Of a DNA stretch of 34,147 nucleotides, positions 13,523 through 21,966 are shown in pieces. This DNA is from Actinomyces dentalis DSM 19115. GTDB taxonomy: Bacteria; Actinomycetota; Actinomycetes; Actinomycetales; Actinomycetaceae. Location of the stretch: NCBI RefSeq assembly GCF_000429225.1, contig NZ_AUBL01000046.1, positions 1 to 34,147 on the forward strand. Reading direction: 5' to 3'. Numbering within the stretch: the stretch's first letter is position 1; every line of letters begins with the position of its first letter. Under the pieces are notes generated by a model that searched no databases, was not told where the DNA came from, and saw nothing but the letters and a program-made list of their open reading frames with translations. Made by a program: the position numbers and the translations under genes.

Positions 13523-15187
13523 GTGACCCCAGACAGCAACCGCACCCCGCTGCCGAATCAGCAGGCCGACGGCGCCGACGTCGTCGCCCGGCCCGGCCCG
13601 GAGCCCGCCGCCGAGCCCGGCTCCGGCTCACTGGCCGGGGCCGCCGCCGAGCCCGCCGAGCCGCGGGCCACGGCCGCCGCCCCCTCCGCCGAGGACATCG
13701 TCTCGCGCATCCTGTCCCGGCACGGCACGGCCCTGGCCTCCACCGCCGGCGAGCACGAGCAGCGCGAGGCCGACGACGACGGCGCCCTGGAGCGCGAGGC
13801 CCGCGCCGCCCGCCGCGCGGTCGGCCCCGCCGCCGGGCCGGAGGACGTCTCCGAGGTCGAGTACCGCCGGGTGCGCCTGGAGCGCGTCGTGCTCGTCGGC
13901 CTGGACCTGCCCGGCGCCGCCCCCGCGTCCGCCGGGGCCCGAGCCGCCTCGCCGGGCGCCGTCGGCTCCCAGGACGCCGAGACGAGCCTGGCCGAGCTCG
14001 CCGCCCTGGCCCAGACCGCCGGGAGCGAGGTCCTCGACGCCCTCATCCAGCGGCGCGACCACCCCGACCCTGCCACCTACCTGGGGTCCGGCAAGGCCAG
14101 GGAGCTGGCCGAGACGGTCGCCGCCGTCGGCGCCGACACGGTCATCGTCGACGGCGAGCTCGCCCCCTCCCAGCGCCGCGCCCTGGAGGACGTCGTCGAC
14201 GCCAAGGTCGTCGACCGCACCGCCGTCATCCTCGACATCTTCGCCCAGCACGCCAAGTCCCGCGAGGGCAAGGCCCAGGTCGAGCTCGCCCAGCTGGAGT
14301 ACCTGCTGCCGCGCCTGCGCGGCTGGGGCGAGTCCATGTCCCGCCAGGCCGGGGGGCGCGTCGCCGGCGGGGCGGGCATCGGCGCGAGGGGCCCGGGCGA
14401 GACCAAGATCGAGCTCGACCGGCGCCGCATCCGCCGGCGCATGGCCAAGCTGCGCCGCGAGATCAGCGCCATGGCGCCCTCGCGGGAGGTCAAGCGCGGC
14501 TCGCGCCGCCGCGGCCCCATCCCCTCGGTGGCGATCGCCGGGTACACCAACGCCGGCAAGTCCTCCCTCATGAACCGTCTCACCGGCGCCGACCTCATGG
14601 TGCAGGACGCCCTGTTCGCCACCCTGGACCCCACGGTGCGGCGGGCCGAGACCTCCGACGGGCGCCTCTACACCCTCACCGACACGGTGGGCTTCGTGCG
14701 CAATCTGCCCCACGAGCTCGTCGAGGCCTTCCGCTCCACCCTGGAGGAGGTGGCCGGGGCGGATCTGGTCGTGCACGTCGTCGACGCCGCCCACCCCGAC
14801 CCGCTGGGCCAGGTCGCCGCCGTGCGCACCGTCCTGGCGGACATCCCCGGGGCGCTGGAGGTGCCCGAGCTCATCGCCCTCAACAAGGCCGACCTGGTCG
14901 ACGGCGTCGCCCTGGCGGCCCTGCGCACCCGCCTGCCCGGGGCGGTGGCCGTCTCGGCCCGCACCGGGCGGGGCCTGTCCGAGCTGCGCGAGCGCATCGA
15001 GGCGATGCTGCCGCGCCCCGACGTCGCCGTCGACGTCGTCGTGCCCTACTCGCGCGGCGACCTGGTCGCCCGGGTCCACGCCGACGGCGAGATCGAGTCC
15101 ATCGACTACGTCCCGGAGGGCACCCGGGTGCACGCCCGCGTCGACGCCCCGCTGGCCGCCGAGCTGTGGGCCTGCGCCGTCGAGTGA
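13523..15187 (+). CDS. hflX: GTPase HflX
   Basis: This 554-residue ribosome-associated GTPase splits or rescues stalled 70S ribosomes by acting on the 50S subunit. An Ala/Glu/Pro-rich N-terminal extension of about 100 residues precedes the HflX N-domain (EYRRVRLERVVLVGLDL, then TYLGSGKARELAETV and the ELAPSQRRALE region). A GGRVAGGAGIGARGPGETK-type linker follows, then the G domain: G1 GYTNAGKSS (about 340-348), G3 DTVGF (about 387), G4 NKAD (about 454). GTG 13523 follows AAAGGA by seven bases. The upstream leader peptide and hairpins suggest attenuation control. Its stop overlaps the helicase start as GTGA, so the two are probably co-translated. Confidence 0.93.
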   Translation: MTPDSNRTPLPNQQADGADVVARPGPEPAAEPGSGSLAGAAAEPAEPRATAAAPSAEDIVSRILSRHGTALASTAGEHEQREADDDGALEREARAARRAVGPAAGPEDVSEVEYRRVRLERVVLVGLDLPGAAPASAGARAASPGAVGSQDAETSLAELAALAQTAGSEVLDALIQRRDHPDPATYLGSGKARELAETVAAVGADTVIVDGELAPSQRRALEDVVDAKVVDRTAVILDIFAQHAKSREGKAQVELAQLEYLLPRLRGWGESMSRQAGGRVAGGAGIGARGPGETKIELDRRRIRRRMAKLRREISAMAPSREVKRGSRRRGPIPSVAIAGYTNAGKSSLMNRLTGADLMVQDALFATLDPTVRRAETSDGRLYTLTDTVGFVRNLPHELVEAFRSTLEEVAGADLVVHVVDAAHPDPLGQVAAVRTVLADIPGALEVPELIALNKADLVDGVALAALRTRLPGAVAVSARTGRGLSELRERIEAMLPRPDVAVDVVVPYSRGDLVARVHADGEIESIDYVPEGTRVHARVDAPLAAELWACAVE

Positions 15188-17277
15188 GCCCCGCCGTGAG
15201 CGGGGCGCGGGCTGGCGCCGAGCCGCGGGAGGGCTCCCCGGGGGCGGATCCGCGGGTGCAGGCGGGCTCCCGGGCCGGGGCGGCTCCGGCCCCGGTCTCG
15301 GCCCCGGGGGAGGAGCGGGCCCTGGAGGCCCTGGACGGGGCCGTGGGGCGCCTGGGCGGCGGCCCGCGCGAGGGGCAGCGGGAGATGACCCGCCGCGTCG
15401 CGCGGGCCATCGCCTCGGACACCCACCTGCTCGTCCAGGCGGGCACGGGCACCGGCAAGTCCCTGGCCTACCTCGTGCCCGCCATGGTCCACGCCGTCGA
15501 CGACGGCGAGCGCGCCGTCGTGTCCACCGCCACCCTGGCCCTCCAGCGGCAGATCCTGACCCGGGACGCGCCGCTGGCCGCCGACGCCGTCGAGGCCCTC
15601 ACCGGGCGCCGCCCGGTCGTGGCCCTGCTCAAGGGCTGGCAGAACTACCTGTGCCGCCACCGGGTGGCCGGCGGCTACCCCGACGACGATGACGCCCTTT
15701 TCGCCGCCTCCGACGCCGTGCCCCGCACCGGCGCGGCGGGCCTGGGGGAGCAGGTGGTGCGCCTGCGCGAGTGGGCCGGGCGCACCGCCACCGGCGACCG
15801 CGACGACCTGGTCCCCGGCGTGTCCGACCGGGCCTGGGCGCAGGCGTCGGTCTCCCGGGCCGAGTGCCTGGGGCCGGCCTGCCCCTTCCACGACGACTGC
15901 TTCCCGGCCGCGGCGCGCGAGGCGGCCGCCAGGGCCGACGTCGTGGTCACCAACCACGCTATGCTCGGCGTCGTCGTGGCCGGCAACCCCGGCGTGCTGC
16001 CCGAGCACGACCTGCTCGTCGTCGACGAGGCCCACGCCCTGGCCGACCGGGTGCGCTCCCAGGGCGCGGCGAGCCTGTCCGCCGCCGCCGTGGCGCGCGT
16101 GGCGGCCACCGCCCGCAAGCACGCCTCCGCCGTCGTCTCCGACCTGGAGGCGGCGGGGCAGGGCCTGCAACTGGCGCTGGCCGCCCTGCCCGACGGGCGC
16201 CTGAGCGCCGGCCCGCCGCCGGCGCTGGCGGAGGCGCTGGCCGCCCTGGACGGGGCCGCCCGCGGCGTGCTGACCGGCGTGCGCCAGGCCGCCGGGAGCG
16301 CGGCCGGGGCGCAGAACGGCGGGGCCGACGCCGGGGGCGCCGCCCTGGCGCGCACGGCCGTGAGCGACCTGGTCGACGTCGTGGAGCGCATGACCTCCGA
16401 CTCGGTCGCCCAGCACCGGGACGTGGCCTGGGTGGAGCGCCCGCGCATGGGGGCCGAGCCGCCGCGGCTGACGCTGGCGCCCATCGACGTGGCCGGGCCG
16501 GTGGCCGACGCCCTCTTCGACGAGCGCGTCGCCGTGCTCACCTCGGCGACCCTGGCGCTGGGCGGCGGCTTCGAGCCCATGGCCCGCGACCTGGGCCTGA
16601 CCCTGGCGGAGGCCCCCTGGGAGGGGGCGGACGTGGGCACGCCCTTCGACTACGCCCGCCAGGGCATCCTCTACACCCCCGTGCACCTGCCCCGGCCCGG
16701 CCGCGGCATCTCCGAGGCGGCCCTGGACGAGGTCCTGGCCCTGACCGAGGCCTCGCGCGGCGGCATGCTCGGCCTGTTCTCCTCCCGGCGCGCCGCCGAG
16801 GAGGCCGCCGGGGTCCTGCGCGGCGCCACGGATCTGACCGTCTACGCCCAGGGCGAGGACCAGCTGCCCGCGCTCGTGGAGGCCTTCGCCGCCGACGAGG
16901 ACGCCTGCCTGGTGGGCACGCTGTCCCTGTGGCAGGGCGTGGACGTGCCCGGGCGCACGTGCCGGCTGGTCATCATCGACCGCATCCCCTTCCCCCGCCC
17001 CGACGACCCCGTCGCCCAGGCCCGCAGCGAGGCGGTGGCGACCGCGGGCGGCAACGGGTTCATGAGCGTGGCCGCGACCCACGCCGCCCTCCTGCTGGCC
17101 CAGGGCGCCGGGCGCCTCATCCGCCGCGCCGAGGACCGCGGCGTCGTCGCCGTCCTCGACCCGCGCCTGCGCACCGCCCGCTACGGGTCCTTCCTCGCCC
17201 GCTCCATGCCGCCGTTGTGGCCCACGCGCGACCGCGACGTCGTCCTGGGGGCGCTGGGGCGCCTGGCCGCCATGTGA
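15184..17277 (+). CDS. dinG: DinG/YoaA-type ATP-dependent DNA helicase
   Basis: This 697-residue superfamily 2 helicase of the XPD/DinG group unwinds DNA 5' to 3' and probably resolves R-loops, forks or damaged structures. Walker A is AGTGTGKS (about residues 86-93) and the DEAH box is VVDEAHAL (about 280-284). Four Cys (C157, C228, C233, C239; the last three in ECLGPACPFHDDC) fit the 4Fe-4S cluster of this family. Motif VI is QGAGRLIRR near the C-terminus. The start is taken as GTG 15184, overlapping the hflX stop by four bases; GTG 15196 is an alternative. There is no exonuclease domain, unlike Gram-positive DinG with its N-terminal DnaQ-like part. Confidence 0.88.
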   Translation: MSPAVSGARAGAEPREGSPGADPRVQAGSRAGAAPAPVSAPGEERALEALDGAVGRLGGGPREGQREMTRRVARAIASDTHLLVQAGTGTGKSLAYLVPAMVHAVDDGERAVVSTATLALQRQILTRDAPLAADAVEALTGRRPVVALLKGWQNYLCRHRVAGGYPDDDDALFAASDAVPRTGAAGLGEQVVRLREWAGRTATGDRDDLVPGVSDRAWAQASVSRAECLGPACPFHDDCFPAAAREAAARADVVVTNHAMLGVVVAGNPGVLPEHDLLVVDEAHALADRVRSQGAASLSAAAVARVAATARKHASAVVSDLEAAGQGLQLALAALPDGRLSAGPPPALAEALAALDGAARGVLTGVRQAAGSAAGAQNGGADAGGAALARTAVSDLVDVVERMTSDSVAQHRDVAWVERPRMGAEPPRLTLAPIDVAGPVADALFDERVAVLTSATLALGGGFEPMARDLGLTLAEAPWEGADVGTPFDYARQGILYTPVHLPRPGRGISEAALDEVLALTEASRGGMLGLFSSRRAAEEAAGVLRGATDLTVYAQGEDQLPALVEAFAADEDACLVGTLSLWQGVDVPGRTCRLVIIDRIPFPRPDDPVAQARSEAVATAGGNGFMSVAATHAALLLAQGAGRLIRRAEDRGVVAVLDPRLRTARYGSFLARSMPPLWPTRDRDVVLGALGRLAAM

Positions 17278-17490
17278 GGGGCGGGGGCGCCCGACCGGGC
17301 CCGAGGGCGCCCGACCACGGCGGGATCGAGCAGGCCCGCGGACCCGGAAACGCCCGATCGGGCCGGGCGCTTACGCCCACGGATGAGCCGAAGCGCGGCC
17401 GAAGCGGGACCAATTTCCGTCGGCACCGCAGTAACCTTGCGCGTGGGAGGTCACACCGGCCCCCCGCCCCCACCGAATCGGAGGAACGAA
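17278..17490 (+). promoter_or_regulatory. ldh upstream region with probable -10 TAACCT
   Basis: This 213-bp gap includes TAACCT (17432-17437) in a less GC-rich patch. No clear -35 is visible. Repeated GGGCGCCCGACC-like blocks lie at its left end near 17285 and 17307. A strong GGAGG ribosome site precedes the GTG at 17491. Confidence 0.4.
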
Positions 17491-18495
17491 GTGTCCGAGG
17501 CCACCATTACCAACTCCGCCCAAGGTTCCTACCCGACCACCGGCGGCGGCCGCCCCTCGAAGGTCGCCATCATCGGCGCCGGCGCCGTCGGCTCCACCCT
17601 CGCCTACGCCTGCGTCACCAAGGGCGTCGCCCGCGAGGTCGTCCTGCAGGACATCGTCAAGAGCAAGGTCGAGGCCGAGGCCCTCGACATCGCCCAGGGC
17701 ATCCAGTTCACGTCGGCCGGCTCGGTCTCGGGCTCGGACGACCCGGAGATCTGCCGCGACGCCGACGTCATCGCCATTACGGCCGGCGCCAAGCAGAAGC
17801 CGGGCCAGTCGCGCCTGGAGCTGGCCGGCGCCACCGTGGGCATCATGGAGAAGATCCTGCCCAAGCTCGTCGAGGTCGCCCCCCACGCCATCTTCCTGCT
17901 GGTCGCCAACCCCGTCGACGTCGTCACCTACTGCGCCAAGAAGATCACGGGCCTGCCCGAGAACCAGGTCTTCGGCTCGGGCACCGTGCTGGACACGGCC
18001 CGCATGCGCTACCTCATCTCCCTGGAGACCGGCACCGCCACCCAGAACATCCACGGCTACATCGCCGGCGAGCACGGCGACTCCGAGGTCGCCCTGTGGT
18101 CCTCCACCGAGATCGGCGGCGTGCCGATCACCCAGTGGGGCAAGACGACCAGCGGCGGCGAGTTCGACGACGAGGTGCGCGAGCGCATCGCCCACGACGT
18201 GGTGCGCTCCGCCTACCGCATCATCGAGGGCAAGGGCGTGACGAACTACGCCGTCGGCCTGGCCGTGCAGAGGATCATCGGCGCGGTCCTCAACGACGAG
18301 CAGCGCGTGCTCACCATCTCCCCGCTGCTGGACGACTGGCACGGCATCTCCGACGTGTGCATGTCGGTGCCCACGATCGTGGGGCGCGCGGGCGCCGGGC
18401 GCCGCCTGGAGCTGCCGCTGACCCCCGACGAGCTCGAGCGCCTGACCGCCTCGGCCGAGCGCCTGCGCGAGGTCGCCCGCGGCCTGGGCTACTGA
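17491..18495 (+). CDS. ldh: L-lactate dehydrogenase
   Basis: The 334-residue enzyme reduces pyruvate to L-lactate with NADH, the usual fermentation outlet in Actinomyces. The NAD site is VAIIGAGAVGSTLAY near residue 25, the substrate-loop Arg lies in KPGQSRLEL, the substrate-binding Arg in DTARMRYLI, and the catalytic His in GEHGDSE (H195). The family NPVDVVTY motif is present. GTG 17491 follows GGAGG by eight bases; an in-frame upstream ATG exists but has no ribosome site. Transcription ends at the strong hairpin at 18585-18623. Confidence 0.95.
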   Translation: MSEATITNSAQGSYPTTGGGRPSKVAIIGAGAVGSTLAYACVTKGVAREVVLQDIVKSKVEAEALDIAQGIQFTSAGSVSGSDDPEICRDADVIAITAGAKQKPGQSRLELAGATVGIMEKILPKLVEVAPHAIFLLVANPVDVVTYCAKKITGLPENQVFGSGTVLDTARMRYLISLETGTATQNIHGYIAGEHGDSEVALWSSTEIGGVPITQWGKTTSGGEFDDEVRERIAHDVVRSAYRIIEGKGVTNYAVGLAVQRIIGAVLNDEQRVLTISPLLDDWHGISDVCMSVPTIVGRAGAGRRLELPLTPDELERLTASAERLREVARGLGY

Positions 18496-18584
18496 CGCCC
18501 GACGGCGCTCGCGGCCCGGGCCGCCGACGCCGCCCGCGAGCGCGGGCGCTCGTCCGCCGGGCCGCCGACGCCGCGCAGCCGGTG

Positions 18585-18623
18585 GGCGGGGCCCGCCCCT
18601 CAACGCGAGGGGCGGGCCCCGCC
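18585..18623. terminator. Strong GC hairpin between ldh and lexA
   Basis: GGCGGGGCCCGCCCCT (18585-18600) and its exact complement (18608-18623) form a 16-bp perfect stem with a 7-base loop. Lying between convergent genes, it probably ends both transcripts. The T-run is missing, which is common in actinobacteria. Confidence 0.75.
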
Positions 18624-18719
18624 GCGCGTCCGGGCCGCGTCGGTGGAAGGCGCGCGGCGCCCTCGCGCGGCAGGCGGGCTCCGCCGCGCAGCGGGCGCGC
18701 CCCCTCTGCTGCGCGGCGC

Positions 18720-19457
18720 TCAGAGCGCGCGCAGGACCGTGACGACCTTGCCCATAATGGTGGCCTCGTCGCCGGGGATGGGGGCGTAGTCGGGGTTGCG
18801 GGGCAGGAGCCACTGGTGGCCGTCCTTGCGGGAGAGGACCTTGATGGTGGCGCTGGCGCCGTCCACGTCCTGGATCATGGCGGCGACGACGTCCCCGCTG
18901 GAGGCGTCGGCCTGGGCGCGCACGACCACCCAGTCGCCGTCGCAGATCGCGGCGCCGATCATGGAGTCGCCGTGGACCCGGAGCATGAACAGCTCGCCGT
19001 CGCCCGTCAGCTGCCGGGGCAGGGCCAGGACGTCCTCGATGCTCTGCTCGGCCAGGATCGGCGAGCCGGCGGCGATCCGCCCGACGAGCGGGACGGCGAC
19101 GGCCTCGCCCTCGGCGATGCCGGGCAGCACCGGCGCCGCCGAGCCGGCGGGATCGGCGGCGCCCTCCGGCGACTCCGGCCCGGCCCCGGGCTCGGCGGGG
19201 AGGATGAGCTCCAGGGCGCGCGGCAGTCTGGGGTCGCGGCGCACCAGGCCCAGGCGCTCGAGCTTGTCGAGCTGGTGCTTGACGGAGGAGGGGCTGGTCA
19301 GCCCCACCCGGGAGCCGATCTCCCGCATGGAGGGCGGGTAGCCGTGGGAGACGACGGCGGCGCGCACCGCCTCGTAGACGGCGCGCGCCCGCGGGTCCAG
19401 GGACTCCAGGACCTGGGGGGAGGCGGGGGGCGTCGCCCCGCGGGGGCTGGTCGTCAT
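18720..19457 (-). CDS. lexA: LexA repressor
   Basis: The 245-residue SOS repressor has a winged helix-turn-helix at about residues 25-80 ([21 protein letters not shown]), an acidic Pro/Gly linker, and the self-cleaving domain. The Ala-Gly cleavage site is A130-G131 in GRIAAGSP. The catalytic Ser and Lys are S165 (GDSM) and K206 (ATIKVLSRK). RecA filaments on single-stranded DNA trigger cleavage. ATG 19457 follows GGAAGGA. Its promoter carries an SOS box over the -35, so it should repress itself. It is convergent with ldh and divergent from another SOS-box gene. Confidence 0.95.
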   Translation of the reverse strand: MTTSPRGATPPASPQVLESLDPRARAVYEAVRAAVVSHGYPPSMREIGSRVGLTSPSSVKHQLDKLERLGLVRRDPRLPRALELILPAEPGAGPESPEGAADPAGSAAPVLPGIAEGEAVAVPLVGRIAAGSPILAEQSIEDVLALPRQLTGDGELFMLRVHGDSMIGAAICDGDWVVVRAQADASSGDVVAAMIQDVDGASATIKVLSRKDGHQWLLPRNPDYAPIPGDEATIMGKVVTVLRAL

Positions 19458-19539
19458 CGCCGTGTCCTTCCTGGATCGGCCCGTCCGGGCGGGGCGGACC
19501 GGATCCGCATCGGTGGTCGATGGTGTTGTCGATGAGGCG

Positions 19540-19580
19540 AGTCTACCGGTGGAACGGCACAATTTCAAACACGTGTTCGA
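19540..19580 (-). promoter_or_regulatory. lexA promoter with overlapping SOS box
   Basis: On the minus strand, TTGAAA (19568-19563), a 17-bp spacer and TAGACT (19545-19540) make a good promoter. The SOS box TCAAACACGTGTTCGA (19565-19580) overlaps the -35, matching the actinobacterial consensus (CGAAC-N4-GTTCG type) with one departure from symmetry. Confidence 0.8.
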
Positions 19581-19586
19581 AGATGC

Positions 19587-19647
19587 TGGACATGGGGTTC
19601 GCGGGTCGCTAACCTGCCGAACAGATGTTCGTCGAACGCGTGTTCTA
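19587..19647 (+). promoter_or_regulatory. Promoter and SOS box of the divergent gene
   Basis: TGGACA (19587-19592), a 17-bp spacer and TAACCT (19610-19615) form a promoter. The SOS box TCGAACGCGTGTTCTA (19632-19647) lies just downstream of the predicted start, where LexA binding would block elongation. AGGAGG directly follows, serving GTG 19659. Confidence 0.75.
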
Positions 19648-19658
19648 GGAGGATTCCC

Positions 19659-20270
19659 GTGGATGCACTCACGCCGCCCCCGTCCCGCCCGCGCCCCGCT
19701 CCGGCGCCCGCGGCGCAGGAGGCCGCCGGCCACCCCGCCGCCGGGCATCGCGTCTCCGGGCGCCGCGGCCACCTCCGGCTCGTGACGACCGGCGCCGTCC
19801 GGGGCGGGGCGGGCGCCGCGCCCCCCGGGGCGGACGGGAGGAGGGCGGCCATGCCCGAGCTCACGCGCCGGCCCTCGGCCCCGCGCCGTCGGCCCCGCTC
19901 CTGCGGCGCCGCCCGAACCGCCTCCCGCCGGGCGGCCGCCCGGCCGGTCCCGTCCCCGTCCCGGACGGATCCGGCGCTCGGCGGCGCAGACGCGGATCGC
20001 GGCCGGGCCCCGTCCCGCTCGGACCCGGCCCGCCTGGCCCCCATGCACCCGGCCGTGCGCGCCCAGCGCCGTCGTCGGGAGGCGGCCCGGACGCCGGGAC
20101 GGGCGGCGCCGACCTGCGCCCCCGCGGTCGTGCGGGCCGCGGCGCCGGCGGCCCCCGCGGCTCCGGCGCTCCCGGCGGTCGCGGTCGTGCTGCGTCGGGC
20201 GGGAGCGGCCGGACTCGCGGCGCTGGCCCCGCTCCTGCTCGCCCTCGTCGGCATCGCGCTGATCGGCTGA
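19659..20270 (+). CDS. SOS-controlled small membrane protein, putative division inhibitor
   Basis: The 203-residue product is extremely rich in Ala, Arg and Pro. It has one hydrophobic segment at the very C-terminus (about 180-202, [19 protein letters not shown]), suggesting tail anchoring. A promoter, an SOS box and AGGAGG upstream of GTG 19659 support it being real. In corynebacteria and mycobacteria the gene divergent from lexA encodes an SOS-induced cell-division suppressor (DivS; Rv2719c/ChiZ), with a basic N-terminus and one transmembrane helix, plus LysM in ChiZ. This protein fits the first two traits but ends at the helix with no LysM. The function is inferred from position only. Confidence 0.55.
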   Translation: MDALTPPPSRPRPAPAPAAQEAAGHPAAGHRVSGRRGHLRLVTTGAVRGGAGAAPPGADGRRAAMPELTRRPSAPRRRPRSCGAARTASRRAAARPVPSPSRTDPALGGADADRGRAPSRSDPARLAPMHPAVRAQRRRREAARTPGRAAPTCAPAVVRAAAPAAPAAPALPAVAVVLRRAGAAGLAALAPLLLALVGIALIG

Positions 20271-20327
20271 GCGGCGCCGCGATTGAGGGCCTGCCGCATA
20301 GCCGGCTGCCCCACGCGGGCCAGACGA

Positions 20328-20421
20328 CGTCTGCTACGCCCCTTGACCCTCTGCTACGCTCCCTTTTCTCGTACAGTGAAGGGTGAAGAGGCGTAGCAAA
20401 GGAAAAGGGGCGTAGCAGACG
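20328..20421. repeat. Nested inverted repeat with four TGCTACGCCYCTT-type motifs
   Basis: CGTCTGCTACGCCCCTT (20328-20344) is exactly complemented at 20405-20421. Inside lie a second forward copy (CTGCTACGCTCCCTT, from 20351) and a second reverse copy (GAGGCGTAGCAAAGG, from about 20388). The 94-bp structure sits in the 366-bp gap between the SOS gene and nrdR. It could be a terminator, a small structured RNA, an operator array or a mobile-element remnant. Confidence 0.65.
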
Positions 20422-20565
20422 CGGGCCCACCGGGTGCGGGCGGCGGTGGAGGTGAAGGTGCGCACCCGGGACGAGGTCCCGCAGGCCCGCCGGGGACGGC
20501 CGACCGGCCACGGGCGGGACGGCCGGGGAGTGGTGCCCCCGGATCTAAGGCGTCCGCGAAACTGC

Positions 20566-20595
20566 TTGCCATGGCTCGCGCACGCGCTCTACGCT
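20566..20595 (+). promoter_or_regulatory. nrdR promoter
   Basis: TTGCCA (20566-20571), an 18-bp spacer and TACGCT (20590-20595) are a good match to an actinobacterial promoter. The leader to GTG 20637 includes an AT-rich stretch and GGAGG. Confidence 0.55.
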
Positions 20596-20636
20596 CCGAA
20601 TCACATCGTTGTACTTAATAAATTCGGAGGTCTCAC

Positions 20637-21089
20637 GTGCACTGCCCCTTCTGCCATCACGACGGCTCGCGCGTCGTGGACTCCCGGACCTCCGAGGACG
20701 GCACGTCCATCCGCCGGCGCCGCGAGTGCCCTGAATGCGGCCGCCGCTTCACCACCATCGAGACGGCCGGCCTGTCCGTGCACAAGCGCTCGGGCGCCGT
20801 CGAGCCCTTCTCCCGGGACAAGGTCGTCACCGGGGTGCGGCGCGCCTGCCAGGGCCGCCCGGTGTCCGACAACGACCTCGCCCTGCTGGCCCACAAGGTG
20901 GAGGAGTCGATCCGGGCGACCGGCCAGGCCCTGGTGGAGTCCCACGCCGTGGGCCTGGCGATCCTCGGGCCGCTGCGCGACCTCGACGAGGTCGCCTACC
21001 TGCGCTTCGCCTCCGTCTACTCCGACTTCAGCTCCCTGGAGGACTTCGAGACCGCGATCGCCGAGCTGCGCGCCTCCCACGCCGGGTAG
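20637..21089 (+). CDS. nrdR: Transcriptional repressor NrdR
   Basis: This 150-residue ATP/dATP-sensing repressor controls ribonucleotide reductase genes. The N-terminal zinc ribbon is complete (C3, C6, C31, C34 in HCPFC and ECPECGRRF), and an ATP-cone follows ([17 protein letters not shown], then the YLRFASVY segment before a C-terminal acidic helix). The start is GTG 20637 with GGAGG about nine bases upstream. I saw no NrdR box at its own promoter. Its closeness to lexA is a known actinobacterial arrangement. Confidence 0.95.
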   Translation: MHCPFCHHDGSRVVDSRTSEDGTSIRRRRECPECGRRFTTIETAGLSVHKRSGAVEPFSRDKVVTGVRRACQGRPVSDNDLALLAHKVEESIRATGQALVESHAVGLAILGPLRDLDEVAYLRFASVYSDFSSLEDFETAIAELRASHAG

Positions 21090-21111
21090 CGGCGCGCCCG
21101 GGCCCGCCGAC

Positions 21112-21966
21112 TCACGCCGGTGCGCCCAGGACGGCGCAGTAGAGGTGCTCGTGGTGGGTCCGGAAGCCCAGGGCCAGGTAGCAGGCCACGGCGGGCGCGT
21201 TGTCCCGCTCGACCTCCAGCGCCATCGTGCGCGCGCCCAGGGCCCTCGCCGCCCCCGCCAGGGCCCGCACCATGGCGCTCGCCTCGCCCCGGCGGCGGGC
21301 CCGCGGCGGGACGAACAGGCCGTCGAGCACGGCGACGCCGTCGATCCCCGTCACGGCGAGCCTGCCCGCGCCGCCCGCGGGGGTGGAGGCGAAGCGCTGG
21401 GCGGGCGCGCTGGTGAGCAGGCGCCGGGCCAGCAGGCGGGCCTCCTCTCCCGAGGTGCCGGGACGGGCCCGGCCCGCGGTGCGGGCGATCAGGTCGTGCG
21501 ACGGGTCCTCGTCCAGCGCGACCACGACGCCCGGGCGCCCCGCGCCGCCGCCCCGCCGCGGGACCGGCGCCGCGACCACCTCGACGGGCGCGGTCATGAC
21601 CAGGACCCGCGGATCCGGCGTCGGCGCGAGGGAGGGCGCGGCCGGGGCGTCGGCGCGCACCATCGCCAGCGCCGGCAGACGGCGCCGGGCGTAGAAGCCC
21701 GCGGCGGGGGAGAGGTCCGCGGGAACCCGGCGGGTCGGGACGAGCAGCGAGTTCGCCCGCTTGGTCATGCCCGCGTGCTCGCGCAGGACGCACCCGGGCA
21801 GGGCGCCGCTCCCGGCGAGGGCGTCCGGCCGCCAGGCCGCCAGCAGCGCGATCTCCAGCACGGCGACCGGGTCGTCGGGCTCGGGCAGCCGGGGGATGAG
21901 CTCCCCGACCGTCAGCGGCGCCCAGTCCCGCCCGCCCACCGGGCCCACCGGGTTCACCGCGCTCAC
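21112..21966 (-). CDS. GNAT-family N-acetyltransferase
   Basis: The 284-residue protein ends in a GNAT fold: the acetyl-CoA loop is VPPRARRRGEASAMV (about 210-225), followed by MALEVERDNAPAVACYLALGF. The N-terminal half (WRPDALAGSGALPGCVLREHAG, then MTKRANSLLV) matches a two-part arrangement common in actinobacterial acetyltransferases. The acceptor is unknown. GTG 21966 overlaps the stop of the upstream glycosyltransferase as GTGA, so both form one operon. A later Met could be a start but would lose the conserved N-terminal block. Confidence 0.75.
   Translation of the reverse strand: MSAVNPVGPVGGRDWAPLTVGELIPRLPEPDDPVAVLEIALLAAWRPDALAGSGALPGCVLREHAGMTKRANSLLVPTRRVPADLSPAAGFYARRRLPALAMVRADAPAAPSLAPTPDPRVLVMTAPVEVVAAPVPRRGGGAGRPGVVVALDEDPSHDLIARTAGRARPGTSGEEARLLARRLLTSAPAQRFASTPAGGAGRLAVTGIDGVAVLDGLFVPPRARRRGEASAMVRALAGAARALGARTMALEVERDNAPAVACYLALGFRTHHEHLYCAVLGAPA

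Noticed and set aside
13628-15133. Long antisense ORFs opposite hflX and the helicase
   Set aside because: Low-complexity His/Gly/Val composition mirrors codon bias of the sense genes.
15771-19535. 1254-residue plus-strand ORF
   Set aside because: It runs through helicase, ldh and lexA in the wrong frame and is Arg/Gly/Pro-rich, a GC artefact.
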